Of a stretch of 64,000 bases of DNA, positions 50,253 to 59,430 are shown piece by piece. The notes beneath the pieces were generated by a model. That model saw nothing but the letters and a program-made list of their open reading frames with translations, was not told the origin of the DNA and made no database searches. Source of the DNA: Virgibacillus halodenitrificans JCM 12304 (lineage in GTDB: Bacteria; Bacillota; Bacilli; Bacillales; Amphibacillaceae). The first letter of the stretch is position 1. The number at the start of each line of letters is the position of its first letter. Location of the stretch: contig NZ_BAZS01000001.1 in the NCBI RefSeq assembly GCF_001310895.1, positions 1 to 64,000 on the forward strand, given 5' to 3'. Both the position numbers and the translations under genes were made by a program.

Positions 50253-53200
50253 GTGAAGCTTGTTCAAACATCCGTAAAACGACCTGTGGGAGTTATTATG
50301 ATTGTACTCGCAGTACTGGCATTAGGGATCGTTTCGGTAAGAAGTTTAACCATCGATCTATTCCCGAAGATTGACCTTCCAGTTGCTGTTGTTGCTACAT
50401 CTTATCAGGATGCTGCTCCACAGGAAGTAGAAAATTTAATTAGCAGACCGATAGAATCCTCTGTGAGTACGGTGGAAGGAATTGAGACCGTTCAATCACA
50501 ATCTCAATCCGGGTCATCCTTAGTACTCATGATGTTCAGTAATGGAACCGATTTGGACCAAGCCTTACTTGATGTCAGAGAAAGTATTGATCAAGTTAAA
50601 GGGGCATTGCCAGATCGGGCGGGTGATCCCCGAATTATGCGCTTTAACCCGGATCAGCTCCCGGTAATGTGGGTAGGCTTAACCGGTAAAGATGCTGCTG
50701 CTTTAACTGAAATTGCAGACGACCAGATTGTGCCTTTCTTTGAACGTCAAGGCGGGGTGGGATCTGTCTCTCTTGAAGGTGGAAAAGAAAGAGAAATCCA
50801 ACTCATTCTCAATCAGTCCAAACTCACGCAATATGGTGTAACAGCACAGGCCGTCACCCAAACCCTTTCCAGTGCCAATCAGTCTGCTTCGGTTGGTACG
50901 GTAGAAAAGGGCAATCAGGATTTACAGCTACGCTTAACAGGTGAATTTGATTCAATAGAAGACATTAAGCAAACCATTCTGCAAACAGAAGCAGGAGCAA
51001 AAATTCATGTAGAAGATGTAGCTGAAGTTAAGGATACGTATAAAGATGAATCCAGCGTTACATTGGTTAACGGTAAACCTTCTGTCGTATTATCTGTCAT
51101 GAAAAAAACAGACAGTAACACAGTAGATGTTGCTAAGAACATTCAAGAGAGTATGGATGAAATCAAAGCAGATCTACCGGATGATGTGGATTTAAACGTT
51201 GTTATTGACACGTCTGAGTTTATTCAGATGTCCATTAAATCCGTTGTTCAGAACATACTCATTGGTGGAATCATCTCAATATTTATTTTGCTTTTATTCC
51301 TAAAAAGTATAAGAGCAACAATTGTTATTGGTTTATCGATACCAATTGCAATTATTACAACGTTCTCTCTGATGTATTTCACTGGAGAGACGCTAAATGT
51401 TTTAACACTCGGTGGGCTTGCATTAGGTCTTGGTATGATGGTGGACAGTTCGATTGTTATTCTCGAGCATATTTATACCTATCGACAACGAGGCTATAAT
51501 TTAATCGATTCAGCAATTAAAGGTGCATCAGAGCTTGCGCCAGCGGTAATAGCTTCGACGACTACCACTCTGGTTGTATTTTTACCAATTATTTATGTAG
51601 AAGGTATTGCTTCCGATTTATTTACACCTTTAGCATTGGCAGTTTCCTTATCGCTCATTACTTCTTTGGTAGTAGCTGTTACACTTGTTCCAATGCTTTC
51701 ATCCAAGTTACTCTCCAAAGCAATGGAAAATGGAGGGCGCCGCTATTGGTTTGATCGCTTCCTTGATTGGGTGAATGGTAAATACCGCAGTGTTTTGAAA
51801 TGGGTGCTTGGCCATCGCAAGACAACAATTGCAGCTACTTTTCTAGCAATTGTAGCAAGTCTTGCACTAACTCCGTTTATTGGTGCAGAGTTTATTCCTT
51901 CTGCGGACCAAGGGCAGATGGAAGTACGGATTGAAACAGATCAAGGTAGCTCGCTGGCACATACAGAAGAAATAACAGAAAAGGTAAATAAAAAACTTGC
52001 TGACTATGAAGATATCATGGAAACAAACTATGTTAGCATAGGCGGTGGTGATTTTGGTGAAGGTGGTTCAGCCAATTCAGCTGTGTTTACCATTCAATTG
52101 ATCCCATCTGGAGAAAGAGAAAAATCAACAGACCAGGTTGTTCAGCAGATGGATAAAGATTTGAGTGATATACCTGGAGCTGAAATTACTGTGAGTGCGA
52201 TGGACGGTGGCATGGGTACTGGTGATCCGATTCAGATTCAACTGAACGGACCGGAGCATGAAGTGCTGTCCCAATTAGCAGATCAGGTTGTTAAGGAAAT
52301 TTCTGACGTAAAAGGAGTCTACAATGCGGAGTCCGGTGCGGCTGAAGGTGTTCCGCAAATGAACATTGTTATTGATGATGAAAGAGCGGCAATGTATGGA
52401 CTTTCACAGGAACAAATTCTTGGGCAGATTCAATTGCAATTTACAGGTCAGGTGGCAACAAAATATCGTGATGATGGCCAGGAGATGGATGTTACGCTCA
52501 TGTATCCAGAGGATAAGCGCAGTTCCATTAGTGATTTACAGGACATGAAGATTCAATCATCAAGTGGTGCGACTATTCCTTTAGAAGAAGTTGCAGAATT
52601 TGATGAAATGAATGGACCTGCTACATTATTGCGGGAAAATCAACAACCACAGATGAATGTGACAAGCCAAGTTGTCGACAGAGACTTAGGAAGTGTCGTA
52701 TCTGATGTGGAAAGTAATTTGGAAGGCTTGAATCTGCCAGAAGGCTACACGTATGAAATCGGGGGGCAGGCAGAGGATATGGCCAAATCATTTGGCGACT
52801 TGGCAATTGCCTTGATATTCTCTATCTTCCTAGTGTACGCGGTAATGGCAATCCAATTTGAGAACTTCCTATTCCCACTTATTATCATGTTTGCAATGCC
52901 GACAACGGTAGTAGGTGTTCTGTTGGGATTATTCATAGCTGGAATCCCATTAAGTATCCCCGCGTTTATCGGGATCATTATGCTCGCTGGTATTGTTGTA
53001 AATAATTCCATTGTATTAGTCGACTATATCAACATACTGCGGCGAAAAGGGAAGGATCGCTATGAAGCCATATTGGAAGCAGGTCCAAGCAGGTTACGTC
53101 CAATATTAATGACAACATTAACAACGATCTTAGCCATGGTACCTCTCGCATTCGCATTAGGTGAGGGCGCTGAGACACAGCAACCATTGGCTGTTACCAT

Positions 53201-53330
53201 TATATTCGGCCTGGGCGTTTCCAGTATGTTCACCCTATTGCTCATTCCAGTGGTTTACACCTTATTCGATGATCTAACGAAAAAAATCACAGGACGCAAG
53301 AAGAAAAGACAAAAGAAAAAAGAAGCATAG
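50253..53330 (+). CDS. RND-family efflux transporter (SwrC/AcrB type)
   Basis: 1025 aa, twelve membrane helices with two large extracellular loops. The proton-relay Asp lies in LGLGMMVDSSIVILEHI (TM4), and the family start KRPVGVIMIVLAVLALGIVS is clear. Firmicute relatives include SwrC (YerP), which exports surfactin-like lipopeptides and fatty acids in B. subtilis; the substrate here is unknown. GTG 50253 follows AAAGGGG. The C-terminus is a Lys-rich cytoplasmic tail. Confidence 0.92.
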   Translation: MKLVQTSVKRPVGVIMIVLAVLALGIVSVRSLTIDLFPKIDLPVAVVATSYQDAAPQEVENLISRPIESSVSTVEGIETVQSQSQSGSSLVLMMFSNGTDLDQALLDVRESIDQVKGALPDRAGDPRIMRFNPDQLPVMWVGLTGKDAAALTEIADDQIVPFFERQGGVGSVSLEGGKEREIQLILNQSKLTQYGVTAQAVTQTLSSANQSASVGTVEKGNQDLQLRLTGEFDSIEDIKQTILQTEAGAKIHVEDVAEVKDTYKDESSVTLVNGKPSVVLSVMKKTDSNTVDVAKNIQESMDEIKADLPDDVDLNVVIDTSEFIQMSIKSVVQNILIGGIISIFILLLFLKSIRATIVIGLSIPIAIITTFSLMYFTGETLNVLTLGGLALGLGMMVDSSIVILEHIYTYRQRGYNLIDSAIKGASELAPAVIASTTTTLVVFLPIIYVEGIASDLFTPLALAVSLSLITSLVVAVTLVPMLSSKLLSKAMENGGRRYWFDRFLDWVNGKYRSVLKWVLGHRKTTIAATFLAIVASLALTPFIGAEFIPSADQGQMEVRIETDQGSSLAHTEEITEKVNKKLADYEDIMETNYVSIGGGDFGEGGSANSAVFTIQLIPSGEREKSTDQVVQQMDKDLSDIPGAEITVSAMDGGMGTGDPIQIQLNGPEHEVLSQLADQVVKEISDVKGVYNAESGAAEGVPQMNIVIDDERAAMYGLSQEQILGQIQLQFTGQVATKYRDDGQEMDVTLMYPEDKRSSISDLQDMKIQSSSGATIPLEEVAEFDEMNGPATLLRENQQPQMNVTSQVVDRDLGSVVSDVESNLEGLNLPEGYTYEIGGQAEDMAKSFGDLAIALIFSIFLVYAVMAIQFENFLFPLIIMFAMPTTVVGVLLGLFIAGIPLSIPAFIGIIMLAGIVVNNSIVLVDYINILRRKGKDRYEAILEAGPSRLRPILMTTLTTILAMVPLAFALGEGAETQQPLAVTIIFGLGVSSMFTLLLIPVVYTLFDDLTKKITGRKKKRQKKKEA

Positions 53331-53334
53331 AATT

Positions 53335-53359
53335 AGCCTCCACAGCTGTGGAGGCTTTT
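53335..53359 (+). terminator. Intrinsic terminator of the efflux operon
   Basis: GCCTCCACAG/CTGTGGAGGC with essentially no loop, then TTTTT. Confidence 0.88.
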
Positions 53360-53394
53360 TACTATGATGGAGTGCTATTTCCCGCGAAAGTTTA

Positions 53395-53578
53395 GCTGCA
53401 CCCGAGACAAGTAAGCATACACCCGAGACAAAGCTCGTCCTATCCGAGACAAGTGAGCGATCAACCGAGTCAGCGCACGTCCCACTCGAGACAGCTGAGC
53501 ACTCGCCCGAGACAGAGCGCGTCACCTCCGCGACTGCAAAGCCGTTATCCGCGACAGTGCATCCTGCCGCCACACCAG
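53395..53578. repeat. CCGAGACA short-period array (family C)
   Basis: Eight units of about 21 bp begin CCGAGACA (later CCGCGACA) followed by a variable 12-13 nt. It is GC-richer than its surroundings. It lies immediately next to a family B array. Confidence 0.8.
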
Positions 53579-53601
53579 CATACCTTTAATAAGAGTGCTG
53601 G

Positions 53602-53822
53602 TGCATATGAGAGAACAAGCCAAAATATGAGAGAGCTCCCGTCTCATATGAGAGAACACGCCAAAAAATGAGAGACCCTCAGTCTCATATGAGAGAGCAA
53701 GCCAAAATATGAGAGAGCCAGGGTCACATATGAGAGAACAAGCCAAAATATGAGAGACTCCCAAGCTCAAATGAGAGAGCAAGCCAAAATATGAGAGCCC
53801 CCAGACCCAAATGAGAGAGCAA
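53602..53822. repeat. ATATGAGAGA tandem array (family B), second copy
   Basis: About eleven units of 20-21 bp beginning ATATGAGAGA, alternating a conserved spacer (GCAAGCCAAA type) with a variable one. Same core as 33818-34072 but different spacers. Confidence 0.88.
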
Positions 53823-53888
53823 ACAGCAACAATAGCCTCCCTAACTACCTGACAGCCCATTAACCGCCAGACACGCCAACTAACCAAA

Positions 53889-53921
53889 CAAAAAAGCACT
53901 GCATCAAACGATACAGTGCCA
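53889..53921 (-). terminator. Intrinsic terminator of zwf (minus strand)
   Basis: On the minus strand GCACTGTATC pairs with GATGCAGTGC, then TTTTTT, about 30 nt after the zwf stop. Confidence 0.8.
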
Positions 53922-53949
53922 AAGTTAATTAAATCCAATTAGTTAAGAT

Positions 53950-55428
53950 CTACTCTTCCTCTGAAATCTGCCACCAATGGAAGCCATCTTTTTCTAAAAG
54001 CTCATGAGCTGCTTTCGGACCCATCGAACCAGAGGCGTAGTTTGGGAAGTCAGCTTTTGTAGTAGCCCACCCGGATAAAATAGAATCAATAAAGCGCCAC
54101 GAATATGCTACCTCATCCCAATGAGTAAAGTTGGTTGTATCACCAATCATACAGTCATACAACAGTTTTTCATAAGCTTCCGGTGTATTGATACCATCTA
54201 TCCCATTATTTGTATAGGAAAGTTGAATTGGTTGAGCAATCGATCCAGCACCAGCTTTTTTCGCATTAAGATAAAGTGTTATTCCCTCGTTCGGTTGTAT
54301 GTTAATGACAAGCAAATTCGGATGCTTCTTCGGCTCTTCCTTATAATACAAATTCATAGGGATATCTTTAAATTCAACTACAATTTTAGTACATTTTTCT
54401 GCCATTCGTTTTCCGGTTCGAATATAGAAAGGAACACCGGCCCAGCGGTAGTTATCGATCATTACTTTTCCTGCTACAAATGTTTCTGTATTAGATTGAG
54501 CAAGTTCATCTGCTTCCTCACGATAACTGCGAAGTTCTTGGCCATCCAAATGACCGCTGCCATATTGACCACGAACAAAGTAGTCTTGCACTTGTTCTTT
54601 TTCAATCATCCGTAAAGAACGGAGTGCACGTACTTTTTCAGAGCGGATTTCATCTGTAGATAAGTTAATTGGCGGCTCCATCGCGAGTAGTGCGACCATC
54701 TGAAGCATGTGATTTTGCACCATGTCCCTTGCTGCCCCGGAATGATCATAATAGCGCGCCCGCTCCTCAACACCGAGCTTTTCACTGGACGTGACCTGAA
54801 TGTTAGAAATAAAGCGGTTATTCCATAAATGCTCAAAAATACCGTTGGCAAAGCGGATAACTTCAATATTTTGTACCATTTCCTTGCCAAGATAATGGTC
54901 AATTCGGTAGATCTGTTCTTCATCAAAAGCGACACGTATTTCATTATTCAACTCTTTCGCAGATTCCAAATCATGCCCAAACGGTTTTTCAATAACAAGG
55001 CGTGTCCAGCCAGGGCTGTTTTTCAATCCATGGCTTTGAAGATTTTTTGCGATGGATCCGAAATACTCTGGTGCCATCGCCAAATAAAAGATCCTGTTAC
55101 CACCTGTTTGATACGTTCCCTCCAACTCCTCCAAAAGACCATGGAGGTTGTTATAAGAATCTGTTTCGGTGACATCAAAGGAATGATAATAAAAATGTGA
55201 AATGAATTTGTCTACATTCTCATCTGTTGAAACTTCCTGATCAAGGGAGGCTTTCACATTATCCCGGAATACATCGTTCGTCCATGGTCTGCGTGCAAGA
55301 CCAACGACTGCAAAATCTTCGTCAATTTTTCCATTTTGATACAATTTGTATATAGATGGGAAAAGCTTTCGCTTAGCTAAATCCCCAGTTGCTCCAAATA
55401 TGACAATTGTTACTTTTGGTGTTTGCAT
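53950..55428 (-). CDS. zwf: Glucose-6-phosphate 1-dehydrogenase
   Basis: It oxidises glucose-6-phosphate with NADP, the entry to the oxidative pentose phosphate pathway. 492 aa. The N-terminal coenzyme motif is IFGATGDLAKRKLFPSIY, the active site is RIDHYLGKEMVQN (catalytic His and Lys), and PFYIRTGKRM is present. In other Bacilli gnd is often close, but no gnd is in the window. Confidence 0.95.
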   Translation of the reverse strand: MQTPKVTIVIFGATGDLAKRKLFPSIYKLYQNGKIDEDFAVVGLARRPWTNDVFRDNVKASLDQEVSTDENVDKFISHFYYHSFDVTETDSYNNLHGLLEELEGTYQTGGNRIFYLAMAPEYFGSIAKNLQSHGLKNSPGWTRLVIEKPFGHDLESAKELNNEIRVAFDEEQIYRIDHYLGKEMVQNIEVIRFANGIFEHLWNNRFISNIQVTSSEKLGVEERARYYDHSGAARDMVQNHMLQMVALLAMEPPINLSTDEIRSEKVRALRSLRMIEKEQVQDYFVRGQYGSGHLDGQELRSYREEADELAQSNTETFVAGKVMIDNYRWAGVPFYIRTGKRMAEKCTKIVVEFKDIPMNLYYKEEPKKHPNLLVINIQPNEGITLYLNAKKAGAGSIAQPIQLSYTNNGIDGINTPEAYEKLLYDCMIGDTTNFTHWDEVAYSWRFIDSILSGWATTKADFPNYASGSMGPKAAHELLEKDGFHWWQISEEE

Positions 55429-55699
55429 AGAATGAAAACCTCAATTCTTGGTATATATATAAGATTTTATAAATAAAAAAAGGATAAATCAACTATTGTG
55501 GTTAACTATCCTGTATTTTTATTTATTTCTGGATATATATGTATAACTGTAAAATAATTACTTCATGCCAACTTTAAGGGATATTTCCCAAGGGAGTAAA
55601 AAGGCTGCCAATTTTAAAGGGCTCAATACGCTTAGTCTGTAAAGATAACGTACATGTACAAATAAACGAAAAAATACTCCCATACTGCTTTTAAAAAAC

Positions 55700-56143
55700 T
55701 TAATCCTTTAATGCGCTTCCAGCTTTGGTCATTACTTGTTTTACTACTTCAGAAAACATCAGCCCGATGGCAATTCCGCCGGCAAGCAGCATGACCTTTG
55801 CTGATAATTGAACAGCTGTAAAATAATCATTCTCTACAAAATTACGCATAGCATCATAAGCGATTCCACCTGGAACAAGGGGGATAATTCCAGAAACATT
55901 AAAAATAATGACAGGTGTTTTATACAGTTTGGCACATAATTGGCTTAAAACAGCAACAAGCATCGCACCAAAAATTGTAGCTGGAACCACATCAAGTCCT
56001 TCTGCTACTAAAATATAATACAAAATCCAGCCAAACATCCCAACAAGCCCACATTGTAATAATCTATCTCTTGGTGCGTTGAATAACACACCAAACCCTG
56101 CCGCCGCAACAAAACTGGTGATTAGTTGTGCTAAATCAATCAT
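55700..56143 (-). CDS. Threonine/serine exporter small subunit (YjjB type)
   Basis: 147 aa with four hydrophobic segments, matching the small C-terminal half (ThrE_2) of ThrE exporters. GIIPLVPGGIAYDAMRNF is the characteristic motif. It follows the larger subunit by 24 nt with an AAGGAGGGAA site. The 55429-55699 gap between it and zwf shows only AT-rich sequence with a weak hairpin. Confidence 0.85.
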   Translation of the reverse strand: MIDLAQLITSFVAAAGFGVLFNAPRDRLLQCGLVGMFGWILYYILVAEGLDVVPATIFGAMLVAVLSQLCAKLYKTPVIIFNVSGIIPLVPGGIAYDAMRNFVENDYFTAVQLSAKVMLLAGGIAIGLMFSEVVKQVMTKAGSALKD

Positions 56144-56167
56144 GTGCTTCCCTCCTTAAAATCTAAA

Positions 56168-56911
56168 TTAAACAAAAGCAAGAACGACTGCAACTCCTGC
56201 ACCAATTGCAAAGGATGTTAATATGGCTTCAGCTCCTTTAGACAAGCCTGCTACAAGGTGTCCAGCCATCAGATCTCGTACAGCATTCGTAATATGCAGG
56301 CCTGGTACAAGTGGCATGACAGCCCCAATTATAATCTTATCCAAATCAACTCCAACGCCCTGTGTAATAAACAGAATAGAGGCAAGTCCAATAATTAAAG
56401 AAGCAAAAAATTCAGCGATAAATCGGATCTCAACAATTTTTTCTGCGCCAAGCATAGCAGCAAAACCAAGTCCACCTGCAATAAAGGAGGGAAGGAAGTC
56501 AGGCCATGATCCGCCAAACATGATAGTGAAGCTGCCACTGACAAATGCTGCCGCAATAATTTGCAGCCAGTATGGGAAAGCTAATTTCGCTTCAGATACA
56601 TTATTTAATAATAAATTTGCTTCATATACGGTTAGTTCGCCTGCCGTTATTCTTCTGGAAATACTGTTAACTTCCGCAATTTTATGTAAATCAGTGGCGC
56701 GATGGGAAATTCTTCGAAAATGAGTTGCTTCCGAGCTATCCATTGAAAAGTTGATGCCTGTAGGTGTTGCATAACTCTGTGCATCATGTAAACCAAATGC
56801 AGCTGCTATGCGATTCATGGTATCTTCCACTCGATACGTTTCTGCACCACACTCCAGCATGATTTTTCCTGCAAGCATACATACCTTAGCCACTGCAACC
56901 TTTTCCTTCAT
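56168..56911 (-). CDS. Threonine/serine exporter large subunit (YjjP type, DUF1212)
   Basis: 247 aa. The N-terminal cytoplasmic region has MLECGAETYRVEDTMNRIA and a following SRRI region. About five membrane helices follow, with MPLVPGLHITNAVRDLMAGH, the family motif. It works with the YjjB-type partner. In E. coli YjjPB exports succinate; actinobacterial ThrE exports threonine. The substrate here is uncertain. Confidence 0.87.
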   Translation of the reverse strand: MKEKVAVAKVCMLAGKIMLECGAETYRVEDTMNRIAAAFGLHDAQSYATPTGINFSMDSSEATHFRRISHRATDLHKIAEVNSISRRITAGELTVYEANLLLNNVSEAKLAFPYWLQIIAAAFVSGSFTIMFGGSWPDFLPSFIAGGLGFAAMLGAEKIVEIRFIAEFFASLIIGLASILFITQGVGVDLDKIIIGAVMPLVPGLHITNAVRDLMAGHLVAGLSKGAEAILTSFAIGAGVAVVLAFV

Positions 56912-56963
56912 TTACTCACCCTCTCTCTATGTAATAGTAAACGGCAATATCTCTAGCTATTAT

Positions 56964-57154
56964 ATGACGGAACGCTTTGGATTGAAAGAAAACACAGGAA
57001 ATTTAAACAAAAAAATATTGAATAAAGTTAAGGTAATCTTATAAAACAAGAAGAGAATAAGAAGATAGTTTCATATAAGATTCCTATTGATATCGTAAGA
57101 ACAACACCATCAGATGGAGTAGACCAAACCATCAAAAATCCAGGTGGTCAATAA
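56964..57154 (+). pseudogene. Possible decayed small ORF
   Basis: ATG 56964 opens 26 codons (MTERFGLKENTGNLNKK...). After its stop the adjacent frame continues with a protein-like stretch (IVSYKIPIDIVRTTPSDGVD...) to 57154, followed by a terminator. No ribosome site is seen. It may be a broken gene or chance. The rest of the 56912-57234 gap is featureless. Confidence 0.25.
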
Positions 57155-57185
57155 ATAGAAAGAGTTCATTTGTATTGAATATAAA

Positions 57186-57228
57186 TCAAAATCTCACGGT
57201 AATAAATTGCCTCCGTGAGATTTTTTAA
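57186..57228. terminator. Bidirectional terminator
   Basis: AAATCTCACGG/CCGTGAGATTTTTT, just after the stop of the minus-strand DUF2935 gene. Confidence 0.82.
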
Positions 57229-57234
57229 TTCCTT

Positions 57235-57666
57235 CTAATTATTTTGTTCATATAGTATAGTCTGCGCGATCCCAATAAAATACTCCGATTCATCGATGAT
57301 ATGGTTAATAACCACTCTGGCTGTTGAGTTGTTTTCTGCTGCTTTACTTTCTGTTTTTACTTTTCTGCAGAATTGAGTAAATGCTACACTTTCCTGCAGA
57401 CAGAAAGAGATGAGCTCCAGAACTTGCTTATAAAGATGCGGAGGCAGCTGATTATTACCACGAACCACTGTCTCAACATAGCGCCGTACATGCTGATGGG
57501 TTGTTTCCAATACATCCTCCCAGTGCTTTAAGGCTTCGACATACTCCTTCTCCAAATCACTCATTAATTCCCGCATAACAACTGTATGCTCCGCTTCCTG
57601 CTCTTTCCAAAATTCCGCCTCATCCAGCACACGAAGCGGCATTTGATTGCCATAATAAAATTGCAA
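57235..57666 (-). CDS. DUF2935 family protein
   Basis: About 143 aa, all helical. The N-terminal PLRVLDEAEFWKEQEAEHTVV and C-terminal INHIIDESEYFIGI recall the repeated FWxxQxxEH and H..DE..Y motifs of DUF2935. Those conserved His/Glu pairs may bind metal. I place the start at TTG 57666 behind AGGGAGATGATG, because the longer GTG frame to 57705 has no ribosome site. Function is unknown; no link to neighbouring chb genes is evident. Confidence 0.68.
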   Translation of the reverse strand: MQFYYGNQMPLRVLDEAEFWKEQEAEHTVVMRELMSDLEKEYVEALKHWEDVLETTHQHVRRYVETVVRGNNQLPPHLYKQVLELISFCLQESVAFTQFCRKVKTESKAAENNSTARVVINHIIDESEYFIGIAQTILYEQNN

Positions 57667-57767
57667 AACATCATCTCCCTGGTCCAAATAATAGAACACG
57701 TCCACTTGATGTATATGTAGGGAGATGTAGTTATATGTAATAGAAAAGGTTATATGGAATTAGTTAA

Positions 57768-58466
57768 TCACAATTTTCTAACCCAATTTGGAAAAGTCAG
57801 TTCTTGTAAAATCTGAAGCTCTTTTTCTCTTTGTTCCTGATAAGAACTAACGGAGCGTAAATCCTTGTCTACAATAGCTGGATGGGTCATGATTTCAATC
57901 GAATGATGTGGTTGCTGTTGTAGCTTATCAAAAAGCTTTTCATCCACACCTTCCCCATAAAAATCCAACCAAAGTGCTTCGGTTAGCAGGATATCTTTTT
58001 CGTTCTTTAGCGTGTCTGTATAACGGACAGGTACCTGGTATTCATTTGCTAGCTGAAGAACGAGATTTTTTAATGGTGCCCAGCCGTGTATATGGTGATG
58101 ACTATCAATATGATGAAGTGGAAGCCCAGTGGCTAAAAATGCTTCCAGTTGCGAACGCCACTCTCTTTCTACTTCCTCTAAATCAGGTGCTTCCATCTGT
58201 GCAAAGTTATTCGTGTATCGGAAATTACCTTTCTCATTAGTCAATCCGAAAACATTGTTAGATAGCGGCTTCCCCCATGTAAGAACAAGATGTATTCCTA
58301 CTTTTAGCGAGGGATTCAATTTAGCGGCTACTACTGCATATTCGGTTGCTAAACCATTCATCATTAAGGTTGTGGACTGAACAATGCCATATAGATGGGA
58401 TTGAACAATTCCGTCGGTAACTCCCTTTGTTAATCCAAAATCATCTGCATTCACTAAAACTTTCAA
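57768..58466 (-). CDS. chbG: Carbohydrate deacetylase ChbG (YdjC family)
   Basis: It removes one acetyl group from diacetylchitobiose-6-phosphate so that it can be hydrolysed and sensed. 232 aa. Metal-binding motifs are VNADDFGLTKGV near the N-terminus and HHIDSHHHIHGW near residue 118. Located 16 nt downstream of gntR on the same strand, and divergent from the GH4-PTS operon. This supports chitin disaccharide as a substrate of the locus. Confidence 0.87.
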   Translation of the reverse strand: MKVLVNADDFGLTKGVTDGIVQSHLYGIVQSTTLMMNGLATEYAVVAAKLNPSLKVGIHLVLTWGKPLSNNVFGLTNEKGNFRYTNNFAQMEAPDLEEVEREWRSQLEAFLATGLPLHHIDSHHHIHGWAPLKNLVLQLANEYQVPVRYTDTLKNEKDILLTEALWLDFYGEGVDEKLFDKLQQQPHHSIEIMTHPAIVDKDLRSVSSYQEQREKELQILQELTFPNWVRKL

Positions 58467-58482
58467 GACTCATTCCCCTCTC

Positions 58483-59207
58483 TTATTCATTAGGATAGTT
58501 ACGCTCAATCACAAAATTTGTTTTATCTCCTCGGAAAAAGGAACGAGAATATTCTACTATTTTACCGTTTGCATCTTCAGCAATTGTTTCAATATAAAAA
58601 CACGGTAAGCCTTCTTCATAATCTAATTGGTTAGCAATTCGTTCATCAGCAAAAGCAATTTCCACATGTTCTGTTGTCTTTGCTATATGAATCTGGAAAA
58701 CATCTTTCATAGCTGCATATAAGGAAGTTTCTGCATGCTCCTTTGTAACTCCGGGAGCGACGACCAAGGAATATAAGCGATTTCGTATTGTGTTGGCTCA
58801 CCATTTGCTTTTCGAACGCGTTCAATCCGTTGTACGGGATCGTTTGGTGCAACTTGTAATGTTTGTTGTAACAATTCTGTAGCAGGAATAACTTGTATGC
58901 CGACTAGAACAATCTCTGCCCTCTTTCCTTGGACCGCGACCTGATCACTATATCGTTTTACAGTGTGAGACAATGTTTGCTTTACTTTTTGTTCAGCTAC
59001 ATAGGTGCCTTTTCCTTGATGACGGACAAGATAGCCTTCCAGTGTTAATTGGTTTAATGCAGTTCTCACAGTGGTTCGGCTAACATCAAAATCCTTACAT
59101 AGCTCCAACTCAGTTGGTATCTTCTCACCTTTTTTATAAATATTTGATTTTATTCTATTTAAAATTTCTTCTTTAATATAAACATGAAGTGCTTGATTTT
59201 TTTCCAT
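58483..59207 (-). CDS. GntR/HutC-family regulator of the chb locus, frameshifted
   Basis: Probable sugar-responsive repressor. Winged HTH (KIPTELELCKDFDVSRTTVRTALNQL...VRHQGKGTYV) at residues 28-71, then a UTRA ligand domain. The frame breaks at about 58767: the normal IPWS-VVAPGVTKEHAE order continues in another frame, so one base is missing or extra. The joined length would be about 241 aa. It is divergent from the PTS operon, with paired candidate operators between them. Confidence 0.85.
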
Positions 59208-59257
59208 ATATTTTCTCCTTTAATAATCTCCTTTAAGTGTACTAAAATGCCTGGAAA

Positions 59258-59272
59258 ATAACAACTTATTAT
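59258..59272. promoter_or_regulatory. Candidate GntR operator 1
   Basis: ATAACAACTTATTAT, matching operator 2 at 14 of 15 positions. It lies 50 bp upstream of the gntR start. Confidence 0.5.
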
Positions 59273-59311
59273 CAAATGTAGTAACAAATAATACAATTTT
59301 ATAAAAATAAC

Positions 59312-59340
59312 TAGACAATAAAAAATATGTATGATACATT
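59312..59340 (+). promoter_or_regulatory. Candidate sigma-A promoter of the chbF-PTS operon
   Basis: TAGACA, a 17-bp spacer and TACATT (59335-59340). Operator 2 begins 10 bp downstream, a position suited to repression. Confidence 0.45.
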
Positions 59341-59349
59341 TTATTAAAG

Positions 59350-59364
59350 ATAACAACATATTAT
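59350..59364. promoter_or_regulatory. Candidate GntR operator 2
   Basis: ATAACAACATATTAT, a direct repeat of operator 1, 92 bp away. Confidence 0.5.
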
Positions 59365-59390
59365 GAATTACAAGAAATTAATTATTAAAA

Positions 59391-59404
59391 CTTAAGCGTT
59401 TACA
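59391..59404 (+). promoter_or_regulatory. Candidate cre site (CcpA)
   Basis: CTTAAGCGTTTACA matches the catabolite-response consensus TGAAARCGYTTWCA at 11 or so of 14 positions. It lies downstream of the promoter and just before the chbF ribosome site. Confidence 0.5.
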
Positions 59405-59430
59405 AAAATGCATCAAAGGAGTCTTGCGAA

